From contig DHXL01000005.1 of NCBI GenBank assembly GCA_002415335.1, positions 1 to 16,385 on the forward strand: a stretch of 16,385 nt of DNA. Direction: 5' to 3'. A program made the translations under genes and the position numbers. Of this stretch, positions 6,697 to 13,900 are shown piece after piece (the first letter of the stretch is position 1; the number at the start of each line of letters is the position of its first letter). The notes below the pieces were generated by a model. The model was not told the DNA's origin. It saw only the letters and a program-made list of their open reading frames with translations, and searched no databases. The stretch comes from Oxalobacteraceae bacterium UBA5157 (GTDB lineage: Bacteria; Pseudomonadota; Gammaproteobacteria; Burkholderiales; Burkholderiaceae_D).

Positions 6697-7194
6697 CTAC
6701 AGCATCACCGGCTTATCCGGAAATTCATTCCGGTTATCGCCAACAGCGGGAAAATGCTTGGTCAGATGCTGCGTCACTGCCTGGATGCCGCTGACGACGC
6801 CGCCTTCGTAGTTCGAGTGTTTAAAGGCAGTTTCCATCGTGCGGCAAATGTCTTCCCATTCCCGCGAGCCCACATTCGCGTGAATCCCGCGATCGGCAAC
6901 AATCTCGACGTCCCGGTCGGCGAGCAACAGGTAAATCAACACGCCGTTGTTGTGTTGGGTATCCCATATCCGCAATTGCGAAAACACGTCGATGGCACGT
7001 TCTCTCGCGGACTGGCCCGCGAAGAGCGGCGTGCTATGTAGTGCACCTTCCACGACGAAACGGATTTCTCCGACGTGTTTAGTCTCGCTCGCTTTGATCG
7101 CTTTCTCGATTGCGATCAAAGTTTGGTGGGGGAAGGCGTGATTGACCTGCCAGTGGGTCATGACGAGATGTCTAGCAATGCGTTTGATATTCAT
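6697..7194 (-). CDS. soluble TPM-domain protein
   Basis: A 165-residue protein of the TPM family (PF04536-type), recognised from LLADRDVEIVADRGIHANVG (about 89-110) and the preceding NNGVLIYLL strand. It has no signal peptide or membrane segment, unlike its neighbour, so a cytosolic or membrane-peripheral location is likely. The start at 7194 lies two bases after the stop of the YgcG-type gene, with AGGTGG upstream; longer in-frame versions run over that gene's Gly-rich end and are artefacts. Such a short TPM protein often follows lemA and a YgcG-type gene. The biochemical role in bacteria is not settled (some TPM proteins are described as phosphatases). Confidence 0.82.
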   Translation of the reverse strand: MNIKRIARHLVMTHWQVNHAFPHQTLIAIEKAIKASETKHVGEIRFVVEGALHSTPLFAGQSARERAIDVFSQLRIWDTQHNNGVLIYLLLADRDVEIVADRGIHANVGSREWEDICRTMETAFKHSNYEGGVVSGIQAVTQHLTKHFPAVGDNRNEFPDKPVML

Positions 7195-7196
7195 CG

Positions 7197-8051
7197 CTAC
7201 CACCTGCCCGACGCGCCGCCGCCACCGAAACCACCACCGCCGCCGCTGAAACCGCCAAAGCCACCTCGGCCACTTCCTCCAGAAAAACCGCCGATACCGC
7301 GTCCGACCATGCCGCCCATACCGCCGCTGAACAGGGTGAACAAGAGCGCGACCACGCCCGCGACCAACGCGATGGATACTGCGCCGGCGAACAACCAAGC
7401 GACACCAGCCACAGCCCCGCCAGTGACGAGCGCGCCGGGAAATCTGCCCAGCACGGAGCGCAGCACGCCGCCAAGCACAAGCGCCAGCATGAAAATGACA
7501 GGGACATACTGCTGAATATTTGCAATGCTGCTACCCGGTCTTGCTTTGGGTTCCGGCAACGGCTCGCCGTCAACGACGCGAATCATTTGGTCAACCCCGG
7601 CAGTAATGCCGCCACTGAAATCGCCTTGCTGGAAACGCGGCGTAATGATCTCGCTGATGATGCGCTTGCTGGTGGCGTCATTCAGCGCTCCTTCCAGCCC
7701 ATAACCCACCTCTATGCGCAGCGCGCGGTCGGTCTTGGCGACGATCAGGATTGCACCGTCATCCACGTTCTTGCGGCCCAGTTTCCATAACTCCGCAACG
7801 CGCAGGGAATATTGTTCGATCGTTTCCGGAGCAGTGGTGGGAACAATGAGAATCGCGAGCTGACTGCCCTTTCTGGTTTCAAACGTTTGCAGGGTTTGCT
7901 CCAGCGCTGCCTTCTGCTCTGCGGTGAGCGTGGCGGTCTGGTCGGTGACCCGTCCGGTCAAGGAAGGGACCGCGACTTGCGCTCCAGCGATGAAAGACAA
8001 GCAAAGCGTGAATGCAGCAAATGCCGCTCGTGCCAAATTCATCGTCTTCAC
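7197..8051 (-). CDS. YgcG-type TPM-domain membrane protein
   Basis: A 284-residue exported protein. A signal peptide (to about residue 24, SFIAGAQ) is followed by a TPM domain (about 30-150), with LTAEQKAALEQTL, the ELWKLGRKNVDDGAIL block and RIEVGYGLEGALND. Two or more hydrophobic segments (about 177-240) anchor it. The tail (about 241-284) is nearly all Gly/Ser/Phe and ends SGRW. The domain should face the periplasm. The GTG at 8051 overlaps the lemA stop (GTGA) and has GGGAG upstream; an ATG at 8042 is the alternative start. This pairing with LemA is common in proteobacteria and suggests a shared membrane complex of unknown purpose. Confidence 0.87.
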   Translation of the reverse strand: MKTMNLARAAFAAFTLCLSFIAGAQVAVPSLTGRVTDQTATLTAEQKAALEQTLQTFETRKGSQLAILIVPTTAPETIEQYSLRVAELWKLGRKNVDDGAILIVAKTDRALRIEVGYGLEGALNDATSKRIISEIITPRFQQGDFSGGITAGVDQMIRVVDGEPLPEPKARPGSSIANIQQYVPVIFMLALVLGGVLRSVLGRFPGALVTGGAVAGVAWLFAGAVSIALVAGVVALLFTLFSGGMGGMVGRGIGGFSGGSGRGGFGGFSGGGGGFGGGGASGRW

Positions 8052-8680
8052 TTGGCGGCTCCCGGAGTCTCGCCCGGGGGCTTGGCCGGCACCGATCCGA
8101 AATCTACTTTGGGTGGTGTAGCGATTTCTTTTTCATTCTCTACCGTGAAGTTGGGCTTCTGTTTGTACCCGAACGCCATTGCCGTCAGATTGGAGGGGAA
8201 GGAGCGCACCGTCACGTTGAATTCCTGCACCGATTTGATATAGCGATTGCGCGCCACCGCGATGCGGTTTTCGGTGCCTTCCAGTTGCGCCTGCAAATCG
8301 CGAAAGTTAGCGTCGGCTTTCAAATTCGGATAATTTTCACTCACCGCCAAAAGCCGGGATAACGCGCCGGACAAAGCACCTTGTGCTGCCTGAAATTTGG
8401 CAAAGGCCGCAGGATCATTCAGCACTTCCGGCGTCACTTGCATGGAAGTCGCCGCAGCCCGTGCTTGCGTTACCTGCGTCAAGACATCCTTTTCATGCGC
8501 AGCGTACCCTTTGACGGTATTGACCAGATTGGGGATCAGGTCCGCGCGCCGCTGGTATTGATTCACGACTTCGGACCAACTCGCCTTGATCTGTTCGTCA
8601 GTTGATTGCAGATGGTTATAACCGCAGCCACTCAGCGACGCTAACAGTACCAGCAACAGACCCAGAATAAGTTTTCTCAT
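8048..8680 (-). CDS. lemA: LemA family lipoprotein
   Basis: A 210-residue LemA protein. The N-terminus is a lipoprotein signal with lipobox LSGC (Cys19), so it is likely lipid-anchored in the cell envelope. The family core is clear: WSEVVNQYQRRADLIPNLVN (about 35-54), the helix with LTQVTQARAAA, the LSRLLAVSENYPNLKA block and RNRYIKSVQEFN. It is predicted to be an all-helical coiled protein. GAGGAA lies upstream of the ATG. It leads a tight three-gene group with the two TPM proteins (GTGA overlap). LemA proteins have been linked to envelope and two-component signalling in several bacteria, but a copper role is inference from location only. Confidence 0.93.
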   Translation of the reverse strand: MRKLILGLLLVLLASLSGCGYNHLQSTDEQIKASWSEVVNQYQRRADLIPNLVNTVKGYAAHEKDVLTQVTQARAAATSMQVTPEVLNDPAAFAKFQAAQGALSGALSRLLAVSENYPNLKADANFRDLQAQLEGTENRIAVARNRYIKSVQEFNVTVRSFPSNLTAMAFGYKQKPNFTVENEKEIATPPKVDFGSVPAKPPGETPGAAK

Positions 8681-8716
8681 TATAAGTTCCTCATAGTGAC
8701 AAAGCGCGATCTGCTA

Positions 8717-9376
8717 TCAATGGTGCGCATGCTGTTCACCGCTACCGAATTTTGGGAAGAAGCCCGGCGTATGCGCCGCATAGCTGCGATAGGCATCACC
8801 GAACTCTGTCTCAGCCAGTTTCTCCTCATATTTTGCGAGGCGCACGTACATGAACACCAGAATCGGAAACATGATCAAAGTAACGACAGTGGGCCACTGC
8901 AGCAGGAAACCAAACATGATCAGAACAAAGCCGTCATATTGTGGGTGCCGCACGCGCGCGTATGCACCTGTCGTTGCAAGCCTGTGATTGCGCTGCGCCT
9001 CATATAAGACCTTCCACGCCGAAGCGAGCAACCAGAAGCCCAGGCCTATCAAGATATTGCTTGCAATATGAAAGGGGCCAAAATGCGGGTTGCCCCTCCA
9101 GCCGAACATCACTTCCAGCAGGTGTCCGGCATCGTGCGACAGGAAATCCACACCAGGAAATCGCTGCGACAGCCATCCTGAAAACAGGTAGATTGTCAGC
9201 GGGAACCCGTACATTTCGGTAAAGAGCGCGATCAGAAAAGCCGAGAACGCGCCGAACGAACGCCAATCACGCGACGATTGGGGTTTGGCAAAGCTGAAGG
9301 CGAAGATAATGAACACCAGAGAATTGATGATTACAAGCGACCACAGGCCATAAGCCGGAGCGTCCGAGTGGTTCAT
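8717..9376 (-). CDS. isoprenylcysteine methyltransferase-type membrane protein
   Basis: A 219-residue polytopic membrane protein of the ICMT/PEMT-like methyltransferase group. Hydrophobic segments lie near residues 11-30, 43-66, 101-120 and 150-180. The family signature is GAYARVRHPQYDGF (137-150), where the RHP-Y region helps bind S-adenosylmethionine, followed by a conserved acidic stretch (KYEEKLAETEFGDAY) and TPGFFP. The tail is His-rich (QHAHH). The ATG overlaps the TGA of the DUF2933 gene (ATGA) with GAGGAAAG upstream, so translation is probably coupled. Proteins of this type recur beside copper efflux genes in proteobacteria, but the methyl acceptor is unknown. Confidence 0.85.
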   Translation of the reverse strand: MNHSDAPAYGLWSLVIINSLVFIIFAFSFAKPQSSRDWRSFGAFSAFLIALFTEMYGFPLTIYLFSGWLSQRFPGVDFLSHDAGHLLEVMFGWRGNPHFGPFHIASNILIGLGFWLLASAWKVLYEAQRNHRLATTGAYARVRHPQYDGFVLIMFGFLLQWPTVVTLIMFPILVFMYVRLAKYEEKLAETEFGDAYRSYAAHTPGFFPKFGSGEQHAHH

Positions 9377-9624
9377 TTTTGCTTTCCTCGGTCGTCTTTC
9401 TGGGACGGGTTTTCGCCATGGTGACCATGACCATGGTGCATGAATAGGTGTATCAATGGACATGCGAGTAAGAGCAGGAACGGCAGGACGCCCAGCACGC
9501 CGGCGAGATGGGCCCTGTGTTCCATGATAAGGAAGTAGCCGGCCACCAAGAGGAAGCCGACAAAGATCCATTTGAATATCGGATTCGAGTAGCAACCTTT
9601 GTGTGCCTGATGATCATGATCCAT
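9373..9624 (-). CDS. DUF2933 family small membrane protein
   Basis: An 83-residue protein with His-rich ends (MDHDHQAHKG and FMHHGHGHHG) and two hydrophobic spans at about residues 17-33 and 39-60, matching the DUF2933 pattern. AAAGGAGAG precedes the ATG with seven bases between. It overlaps the methyltransferase-type gene by four bases. His clusters beside the membrane suggest metal binding. The family is common in copper and silver resistance clusters, but its action is not defined. Confidence 0.85.
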   Translation of the reverse strand: MDHDHQAHKGCYSNPIFKWIFVGFLLVAGYFLIMEHRAHLAGVLGVLPFLLLLACPLIHLFMHHGHGHHGENPSQKDDRGKQK

Positions 9625-9947
9625 GTTTGCTCTCCTTTAATTTTGCAGCCGTGGGCATTGCTCAAGCGCCGTACAATGCGTGAAATCGCCTGGCGGTTCA
9701 GGAAAGCGTTGCCGCTGCTCCGGCCTTGCTGATGACCAAACTTCATCCAGGTCGGCCTCCAAGCTATCGACAATTCGTTCAGAGGGTGCAACGTATATCC
9801 CGCCATCTCAAAATACTCTGTGCGGTAGCACACATAATCAGAGGAGCGGCCTGGTTCAATTCGCCGCTCGGCTTGATGATTTCGTCGTTGCTAGTTTCCG
9901 CAGGAAATCTGGGCGTTTACCCTGCGTTCTTGCGGAGGCGTCATTGA
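9625..9947. other. 323-bp stretch without a supported gene
   Basis: No coding frame here has a convincing start or family. Two inverted repeats are visible: GAGCGGC at 9844-9850 with GCCGCTC at 9863-9869, and CGCAGG at 9899-9904 with CCTGCG at 9921-9926. Neither is followed by a T-run on the minus strand, so they are weak terminator candidates for the 89-residue protein gene upstream. Confidence 0.5.
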
Positions 9948-10217
9948 TCACTTCCCGCCATCACGCGGATGGAAGTGCCGAGTCTTGTCGAACAAGGGGT
10001 TGACTTTGGCCGGCGCGGTGCTCTCCGCTATGGCATCCTTGTCAGCCGACATCATCGCCATATGTTCTTCCATGTGGGTTTGGAGCTTCACTTGTTTCTG
10101 CGCGTCGACTTTTTCAGTCTTTGTATCGGCAGGTATGTCAGATGCCGCGATGACATTGAGCGACAATGCCGCTGCGATCGCAAACATGCCGGCGGCCAGG
10201 GTTGATTTCAGTTTCAT
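9948..10217 (-). CDS. small exported His/Met-containing protein
   Basis: An 89-residue protein starting at the ATG at 10217, which has AAAGGAGA upstream; an in-frame start at 10256 would place 13 extra residues before an otherwise perfect signal peptide. The signal runs to about residue 25 (LSLNVIAAS). The mature part is hydrophilic, with THMEEHMAMM (47-56) as a possible metal site and a C-terminal RHFHPRDGGK. Its gene is divergent from copR and shares the intergenic control region, so copper control is likely. No named family is recognised; a periplasmic copper-binding role is inference. Confidence 0.65.
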   Translation of the reverse strand: MKLKSTLAAGMFAIAAALSLNVIAASDIPADTKTEKVDAQKQVKLQTHMEEHMAMMSADKDAIAESTAPAKVNPLFDKTRHFHPRDGGK

Positions 10218-10267
10218 GATTTTCTCCTTTAATAGGTCGGCAAATACATTGGGCACGTTGGAACATC

Positions 10268-10292
10268 GGTGAGCCTGCTATCCACGCTCACC
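10268..10292. repeat. perfect inverted repeat in the divergent intergenic region
   Basis: GGTGAGC (10268-10274) and GCTCACC (10286-10292) are exact inverted copies separated by 11 bases. The element lies 51 bp upstream of the minus-strand exported protein gene. It could be a regulator site or a hairpin in that gene's 5' leader. Confidence 0.55.
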
Positions 10293-10342
10293 AGACAGCC
10301 CCAGTATGCGTTGTCACATCTTTCACCAACCTGACAGCTTCG

Positions 10343-10389
10343 TTACATTCTTGCAAGGTGGTCGAAATACCGGGGGGATCGCGCATAAT
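10343..10389 (+). promoter_or_regulatory. candidate CopR box and copR promoter
   Basis: TTACA (10343-10347), four bases, then TGCAA (10352-10356) form an imperfect inverted repeat of the type bound by CopR/PcoR/CusR regulators. A -10-like CATAAT follows at 10384-10389 with a poor -35, as expected for an activator-dependent promoter. GGAGAGGG at 10417-10424 is the copR ribosome binding site. A similar box, TTACG-N4-TGTAA, lies at 12762-12775 before the CopK-domain gene. Confidence 0.5.
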
Positions 10390-10425
10390 GCATTGCATCG
10401 ACAAACACAGCGTATTGGAGAGGGC

Positions 10426-11103
10426 ATGAAGATTCTAGTGGTTGAGGATGCCGCGAAGACCGGCGCATATTTAGTGCAAGGATTAACCGAGGCGGGATAT
10501 GTGGTGGATTTGGCCAACAACGGCATCGATGGGCTACACCAGGGATTGACCGAGGACTATGATTTGGCGATCCTCGACGTGATGCTTCCGGGCCAGGACG
10601 GCTGGCAAATCTTGCAGGCGATGCGCAAGGCAGGCAAGGATATACCGGTGCTGTTCCTGACCGCTAGGGATCAGGTGGTTGACCGGGTCAAGGGATTGGA
10701 ACTGGGTGCTGATGATTACATGGTCAAACCTTTTGCGTTTTCCGAATTGCTCGCCAGGGTGCGCACGTTGCTGCGTCGCGGCGCCAAGAGTACGAATTTG
10801 GAGCACCTGCAAGCTGCCGATCTGGATCTGGACCTGATCCGGCGTCGCGCAACGCGCGCGGGCGTGCGGATCGACTTGACCGCGAAGGAATTTTCATTGC
10901 TGGAACTATTGCTTCGAAGAAAAGGAGAAATATTACCCCGTTCCCTGATTGCATCCCAGGTATGGGACATGAACTTCGACAGCGACACGAATACGCTCGA
11001 CGTGGCGGTATCGCGTTTGCGCTCCAAGATCGATGACGGTTTTGAACCCAAGCTGATTCACACGGTGCGCGGGATGGGTTATGTGCTGGAGGTAAGTGAG
11101 TGA
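10426..11103 (+). CDS. copR: CopR/CusR-type copper response regulator
   Basis: A 225-residue OmpR-family regulator. The receiver domain (1-115) has the acidic pair E7-D8, phospho-acceptor D51 (AILDVMLPG), T79 and K101 (VKPFAF). The winged-helix DNA-binding domain (about 128-222) shows LTAKEFSLLELLLRRKGEIL and NTLDVAVSRLRSKID, ending HTVRGMGYVLE. Sequence character is that of heavy-metal regulators (CopR, CusR, IrlR). The ATG at 10426 follows GGAGAGGG; an in-frame upstream ATG adds 40 residues that are not receiver-like. Its stop overlaps the kinase GTG start. It probably activates copper genes on phosphorylation by the next gene's product. Confidence 0.92.
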   Translation: MKILVVEDAAKTGAYLVQGLTEAGYVVDLANNGIDGLHQGLTEDYDLAILDVMLPGQDGWQILQAMRKAGKDIPVLFLTARDQVVDRVKGLELGADDYMVKPFAFSELLARVRTLLRRGAKSTNLEHLQAADLDLDLIRRRATRAGVRIDLTAKEFSLLELLLRRKGEILPRSLIASQVWDMNFDSDTNTLDVAVSRLRSKIDDGFEPKLIHTVRGMGYVLEVSE

Positions 11104-12500
11104 AGTTGAAGAAGCCGTTATCGCTCACTTTCCGATTGACCTTGCTGTTCGCCTGCACATCCGCGGCAGTCCTATTAGTCCTGGGATTCTTCATCAGCAG
11201 TTTGGTCCAGCGGCATTTTGAAGAGTTGGACATGGATATGCTGACCGGCAAGCTCGAACTAGCCCAACATGCTCTGCAGAAGGTGCGGTCGCGCCGTGAC
11301 CTGGATGCCTTGCCTCAACAACTTGACGCGTCGCTTTTTGGTCATCCCGGTCTCGCGTTGCTCATTCTCGGGCCGGACCGAAAAGTGCTGGTCACCGTTA
11401 GCACCGTTAAGTTTCCACAAGCATTGCTTGAGCCAGTATCAAGCGGAAGCACCAAGCGACCGATTTCCTGGACAACCGGTGACGGCAGGGAATTTCGAGG
11501 CACCTCCGCGCTGGTGCCGACCGGCGTAAGCGCCTGGCTCCCAGTCGTCGTGGCGGTAGGGACCGATATGTCACTACACATGAAATTCATGGCGTCGTTT
11601 AAAAAGGCGCTGTGGCTGGTGGTCATACTCGCGTCGATGTTGAGCGGTCTGTTAGGTTGGGTAGTAGTTCGCAGCGCGCTGGCTCCGGTGCGAACGATCA
11701 AACGGCGAGCTGCGGAAATTACCGCCAGCCACCTCGATCAGCGGCTTGCGGTGGAGACGGTTCCGGTCGAGCTGGAGGACCTGGTCCGGACCTTGAACGC
11801 AATGTTAGCTCGCCTTGAAGAATCATTTCAGCGGCTTTCGGAATTTTCCGCCGACCTGGCGCATGAATTGCGCACGCCGGTCACGAATATGCGAACACAA
11901 ACACAGGTCATTCTATCCAAGCCGCGCACTGCGGAGGAATATAGAGAAATCCTTTATTCGAATGAAGAGGAGTTTGAGCGGCTGTCGCGCATGATAGCCG
12001 ACATGCTGTTTCTGGCCAAATCCGACCATGGTTTGGTGTCCCCGTTCAAAGAAGAAGTCGATTTAGCCATGGAAGTTCGCGATCTGGTTTCGTTTTTCGA
12101 AGCGATGGCTGATAGCAAGAACATTCGGCTATCGATCGAAGGAGAGGGACATGTCCTTGGCGACAGGATGTTGGTACGCAGAGCGATCAGCAACGTGTTA
12201 TCGAACGCCATTCGGCATACGTCGGAATATGGAAAAGTGAGCGTCTTGATCGACCCTGCCGCTACAGTCGACGCACTCTGTCTCAGCATCGAAAATACTG
12301 GCGAGCCGATACCGAGCGTCCATATTCCTCGCTTGTTCGACCGCTTCTACCGGGTAGACGCGTCGCGCCAGGAATTATCGGAAGGAACGGGCTTGGGACT
12401 AGCGATTGCCAAGTCAATCATTGATCTGCATGGTGGGGAAATAAGAGTCCAGTCAGGCGATGGGGTAACGCGCTTCGAGATCCATTTTCCGTGCCGTTAA
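11100..12500 (+). CDS. copS: CopS/CusS-type heavy-metal sensor kinase
   Basis: A 466-residue inner-membrane histidine kinase. Transmembrane helices lie at about 13-35 and 168-190 and enclose a periplasmic sensor region of about 130 residues. A HAMP domain follows (about 191-243), then the H-box ADLAHELRTPVTNM with H255, the N-box (N365, N369), the G1 region (ENTGEP) and the G2 box GTGLGLAIAK (429-438). The first residues of the sensor region resemble the heavy-metal sensor kinase family. It starts at a GTG overlapping the copR stop (GTGA), so the two are translationally coupled. The periplasmic part likely senses copper. Confidence 0.92.
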   Translation: MKLKKPLSLTFRLTLLFACTSAAVLLVLGFFISSLVQRHFEELDMDMLTGKLELAQHALQKVRSRRDLDALPQQLDASLFGHPGLALLILGPDRKVLVTVSTVKFPQALLEPVSSGSTKRPISWTTGDGREFRGTSALVPTGVSAWLPVVVAVGTDMSLHMKFMASFKKALWLVVILASMLSGLLGWVVVRSALAPVRTIKRRAAEITASHLDQRLAVETVPVELEDLVRTLNAMLARLEESFQRLSEFSADLAHELRTPVTNMRTQTQVILSKPRTAEEYREILYSNEEEFERLSRMIADMLFLAKSDHGLVSPFKEEVDLAMEVRDLVSFFEAMADSKNIRLSIEGEGHVLGDRMLVRRAISNVLSNAIRHTSEYGKVSVLIDPAATVDALCLSIENTGEPIPSVHIPRLFDRFYRVDASRQELSEGTGLGLAIAKSIIDLHGGEIRVQSGDGVTRFEIHFPCR

Positions 12501-12508
12501 ACTGTCTG

Positions 12509-12536
12509 ATAAACGCCAACTACAACGTTTATTTTT
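12509..12536 (+). terminator. candidate intrinsic terminator of copRS
   Basis: ATAAACG (12509-12515) pairs with CGTTTAT (12526-12532) over a 10-base loop and runs directly into five Ts (12532-12536). The stem is AT-rich and so of modest strength. It starts eight bases after the copS stop. Confidence 0.55.
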
Positions 12537-12857
12537 CCGGATCGCACAAATACTTTTAGCCTTGGTATCGCGGCAAAAAGGACTCAACGTTTATCGAATT
12601 ACATCATGCGGTGACCTATTTTGAGTCAACCCGTGCGCTTATCATATGCATTTAGTGCGAGCCGCTACAACAGGTTGGAAATAGCTGTCGGTACGGGTGA
12701 TTGTGGCACCCGTGCTTTGCGCTGGGTGTACACATCCGAAAATAACTACGGGGACCGAACCTTACGAAACTGTAACCTCGCCATCATGTTGCCGAAAGGT
12801 TTGGATTGCTACGATGTATGCAGTTCTTCCCCTTTTTTAACTTGATGGAGAAATAAA
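12537..12857. promoter_or_regulatory. 320-bp control region before the CopK-domain gene
   Basis: No convincing gene lies here; a 74-codon frame from a TTG at 12621 has no family or good start. Three elements are visible. A stem with GTACGGGTG (12691-12699) and CACCCGTGC (12707-12715) has a seven-base loop and one G-T pair. A CopR-box-like TTACG-N4-TGTAA lies at 12762-12775. Weak promoter hexamers TTGCCG (12789-12794) and TACGAT (12810-12815) follow. GGAG at 12846-12849 is the ribosome binding site. CAACGTTTAT occurs at 12524-12533 and again at 12585-12594. Confidence 0.5.
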
Positions 12858-13322
12858 ATGAATACCAAAAAATTGCTCGCAGCAGTCGCGATGTTTACCG
12901 CTACCGGTGCTGTACTAGCCGAACCCTCAGACTATGTTCGCCCGGACGTTGGTTTTGTTTCGACGATGACGCGCGCCGAAGTGATCGCGCAATTGAAACA
13001 CGCTCAAGCCGACGGCAGCTATAAGATCTTGGATGCCCAATATCCAGGCCAGTTTGAAGTTTTGGCCCACAACGAGGGAACGCCGGTCGAGTCGTTCGCA
13101 CTATCTGCACCTCAAGGGGTTAAACCCGTAGCGCTCAAAGGTGGCTCCACGGTTTACGTCTTTAACGACGGCAAGATGGGAATGGAAAACAAGTATGGCC
13201 ATGCCTCCCAGATGGGTGAAGGCCAACTGATGGAAACCAAGGATGGTCAAAGAATTACCATGGTTGGCAATGAAACGGCGCGGACGGATAAAGTATTACG
13301 TGCGCAATATGGGGGCAACTGA
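12858..13322 (+). CDS. periplasmic protein with C-terminal CopK domain
   Basis: A 154-residue exported protein. The signal peptide ends near residue 21 (ATGAVLA). Residues about 36-65 (TMTRAEVIAQLKHAQADG) resemble the DUF4148 segment of small exported Burkholderiales proteins. Residues about 93-143 match CopK, the periplasmic copper-binding protein of Cupriavidus metallidurans: DGKMGMENKYG, LMETKDG and MVGNE. All four methionines that hold Cu(I) in CopK (M28, M38, M44, M54 of the mature protein) have counterparts here: M109, M119, M125 and M135. It likely binds copper in the periplasm. GGAG lies upstream of the ATG. A CopR-like box precedes it and a terminator follows. CopK alone is about 74 residues when mature, so this copy has an additional domain. 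Confidence 0.8.
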   Translation: MNTKKLLAAVAMFTATGAVLAEPSDYVRPDVGFVSTMTRAEVIAQLKHAQADGSYKILDAQYPGQFEVLAHNEGTPVESFALSAPQGVKPVALKGGSTVYVFNDGKMGMENKYGHASQMGEGQLMETKDGQRITMVGNETARTDKVLRAQYGGN

Positions 13323-13451
13323 GCGAGCGCGATTACGCAGTCATCCCGGCAAAGACGAAAGCACGATGGCTGGCGACAAAACCAACTGACAGAGTCGGCA
13401 ATATTTGATTCTCAGGTGAGTTTAATTTCTGCCAGGAGCACCAGAAATATC

Positions 13452-13485
13452 AAAGGGTTACAGATTTCGATCCGTAACCTTTTTT
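13452..13485 (+). terminator. intrinsic terminator after the CopK-domain gene
   Basis: GGTTAC (13456-13461), A, GAT pairs with ATC, C, GTAACC (13474-13479) across a TTCG loop, with one A-C mismatch, then six Ts (13480-13485). It lies 130 bases after the stop. On the opposite strand only three Ts follow, so it acts mainly on plus-strand transcripts. Confidence 0.8.
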
Positions 13486-13900
13486 GGTTCTTTGTGCTCG
13501 CCTCAGATCGCCCCACAATCACAAAGTACGTCGGCCTCAACCGTCGAGCGGCATATTTGCATCATGCGCTTGGGGCTTAGTGGTTTGCATGACGGCGCCT
13601 AGACTGTCACGAAAGCGATTGTGGCCAGCGCGCCGAGCAAGCCGACGATAACGGCTTCGCAGGGTTAAAAAAATGCAATTCCTGTTCATAGATACGGCAG
13701 ACGCGGCGATTGGCGCCATCGTCATCATTGGCGGTGCTAAGCGATTGACAGACTACCCGTTGAAGATCTAGATCGTTCCAGTGGGTGTGCGCGCCGGCGT
13801 GAATTTCACCTAAAATTGCCGGTTTAAGAATCACGATGCATATCTTGCGAGTAGCGGGCTGATTTTGTGGCGCGCGGCAGCAGTAACACCCCCCTTCTGC
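13486..13900. other. 415-bp degenerate right end of the island
   Basis: No intact gene is supported. On the minus strand, broken frames are seen, including one reading VIVGLLGALATIAFVTV followed by a stop (about 13602-13655), which looks like the end of a membrane helix, and a frame near 13537-13728 of unknown nature. These may be decayed genes brought with the island. No terminal inverted repeat matching the left end is visible. Confidence 0.45.

Larger units (their letters stand above)
1801..13900. mobile_element. copper-resistance island inserted in a rep gene
   Basis: These limits are set by the two rep fragments on either side: the left one begins with KRGALHFH at 1800 and the right one ends with VIEKQ at 13901. 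Everything between is a coherent set of copper-handling genes around a divergent copRS promoter. No transposase, integrase or clear terminal inverted repeat is seen inside the limits, and no convincing target-site duplication (only AAGC occurs on both sides). How it moved is therefore unknown. The last 580 bp on the right and 50 bp on the left carry no intact genes. Confidence 0.6.

Noticed and set aside
7195..7398. N-terminal extension of the soluble TPM protein (Arg/Trp-rich)
   Set aside because: It overlaps the Gly-rich 3' end of the preceding gene in another frame, and the ATG at 7194 has a proper ribosome binding site.
12771..12796. TGTAAC-N16-CGAA before the CopK-domain gene as an ECF promoter
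   Set aside because: The -10 lacks CGTC, and the same bases are better explained as half of a CopR-type inverted repeat.
12621..12845. 74-codon frame between copS and the CopK-domain gene
   Set aside because: It starts with TTG without a ribosome binding site, has no recognisable family and covers the regulatory elements of the next gene.
13404..13442. Possible tRNA 3' end (TGCCAGGAGCACCA) before the terminator, which could have been an attachment site
   Set aside because: The bases before it do not form a T-arm (the would-be stem GTGAG does not pair with TCTGC) and no tRNA body is present upstream.
1826..13900. CCCCCC-A-CTGC at 1826-1836 and CCCCCC-TT-CTGC at 13889-13900 as a direct repeat marking the island ends
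   Set aside because: It is short and low-complexity, with unequal spacing, and it does not coincide with the rep break on the left side.
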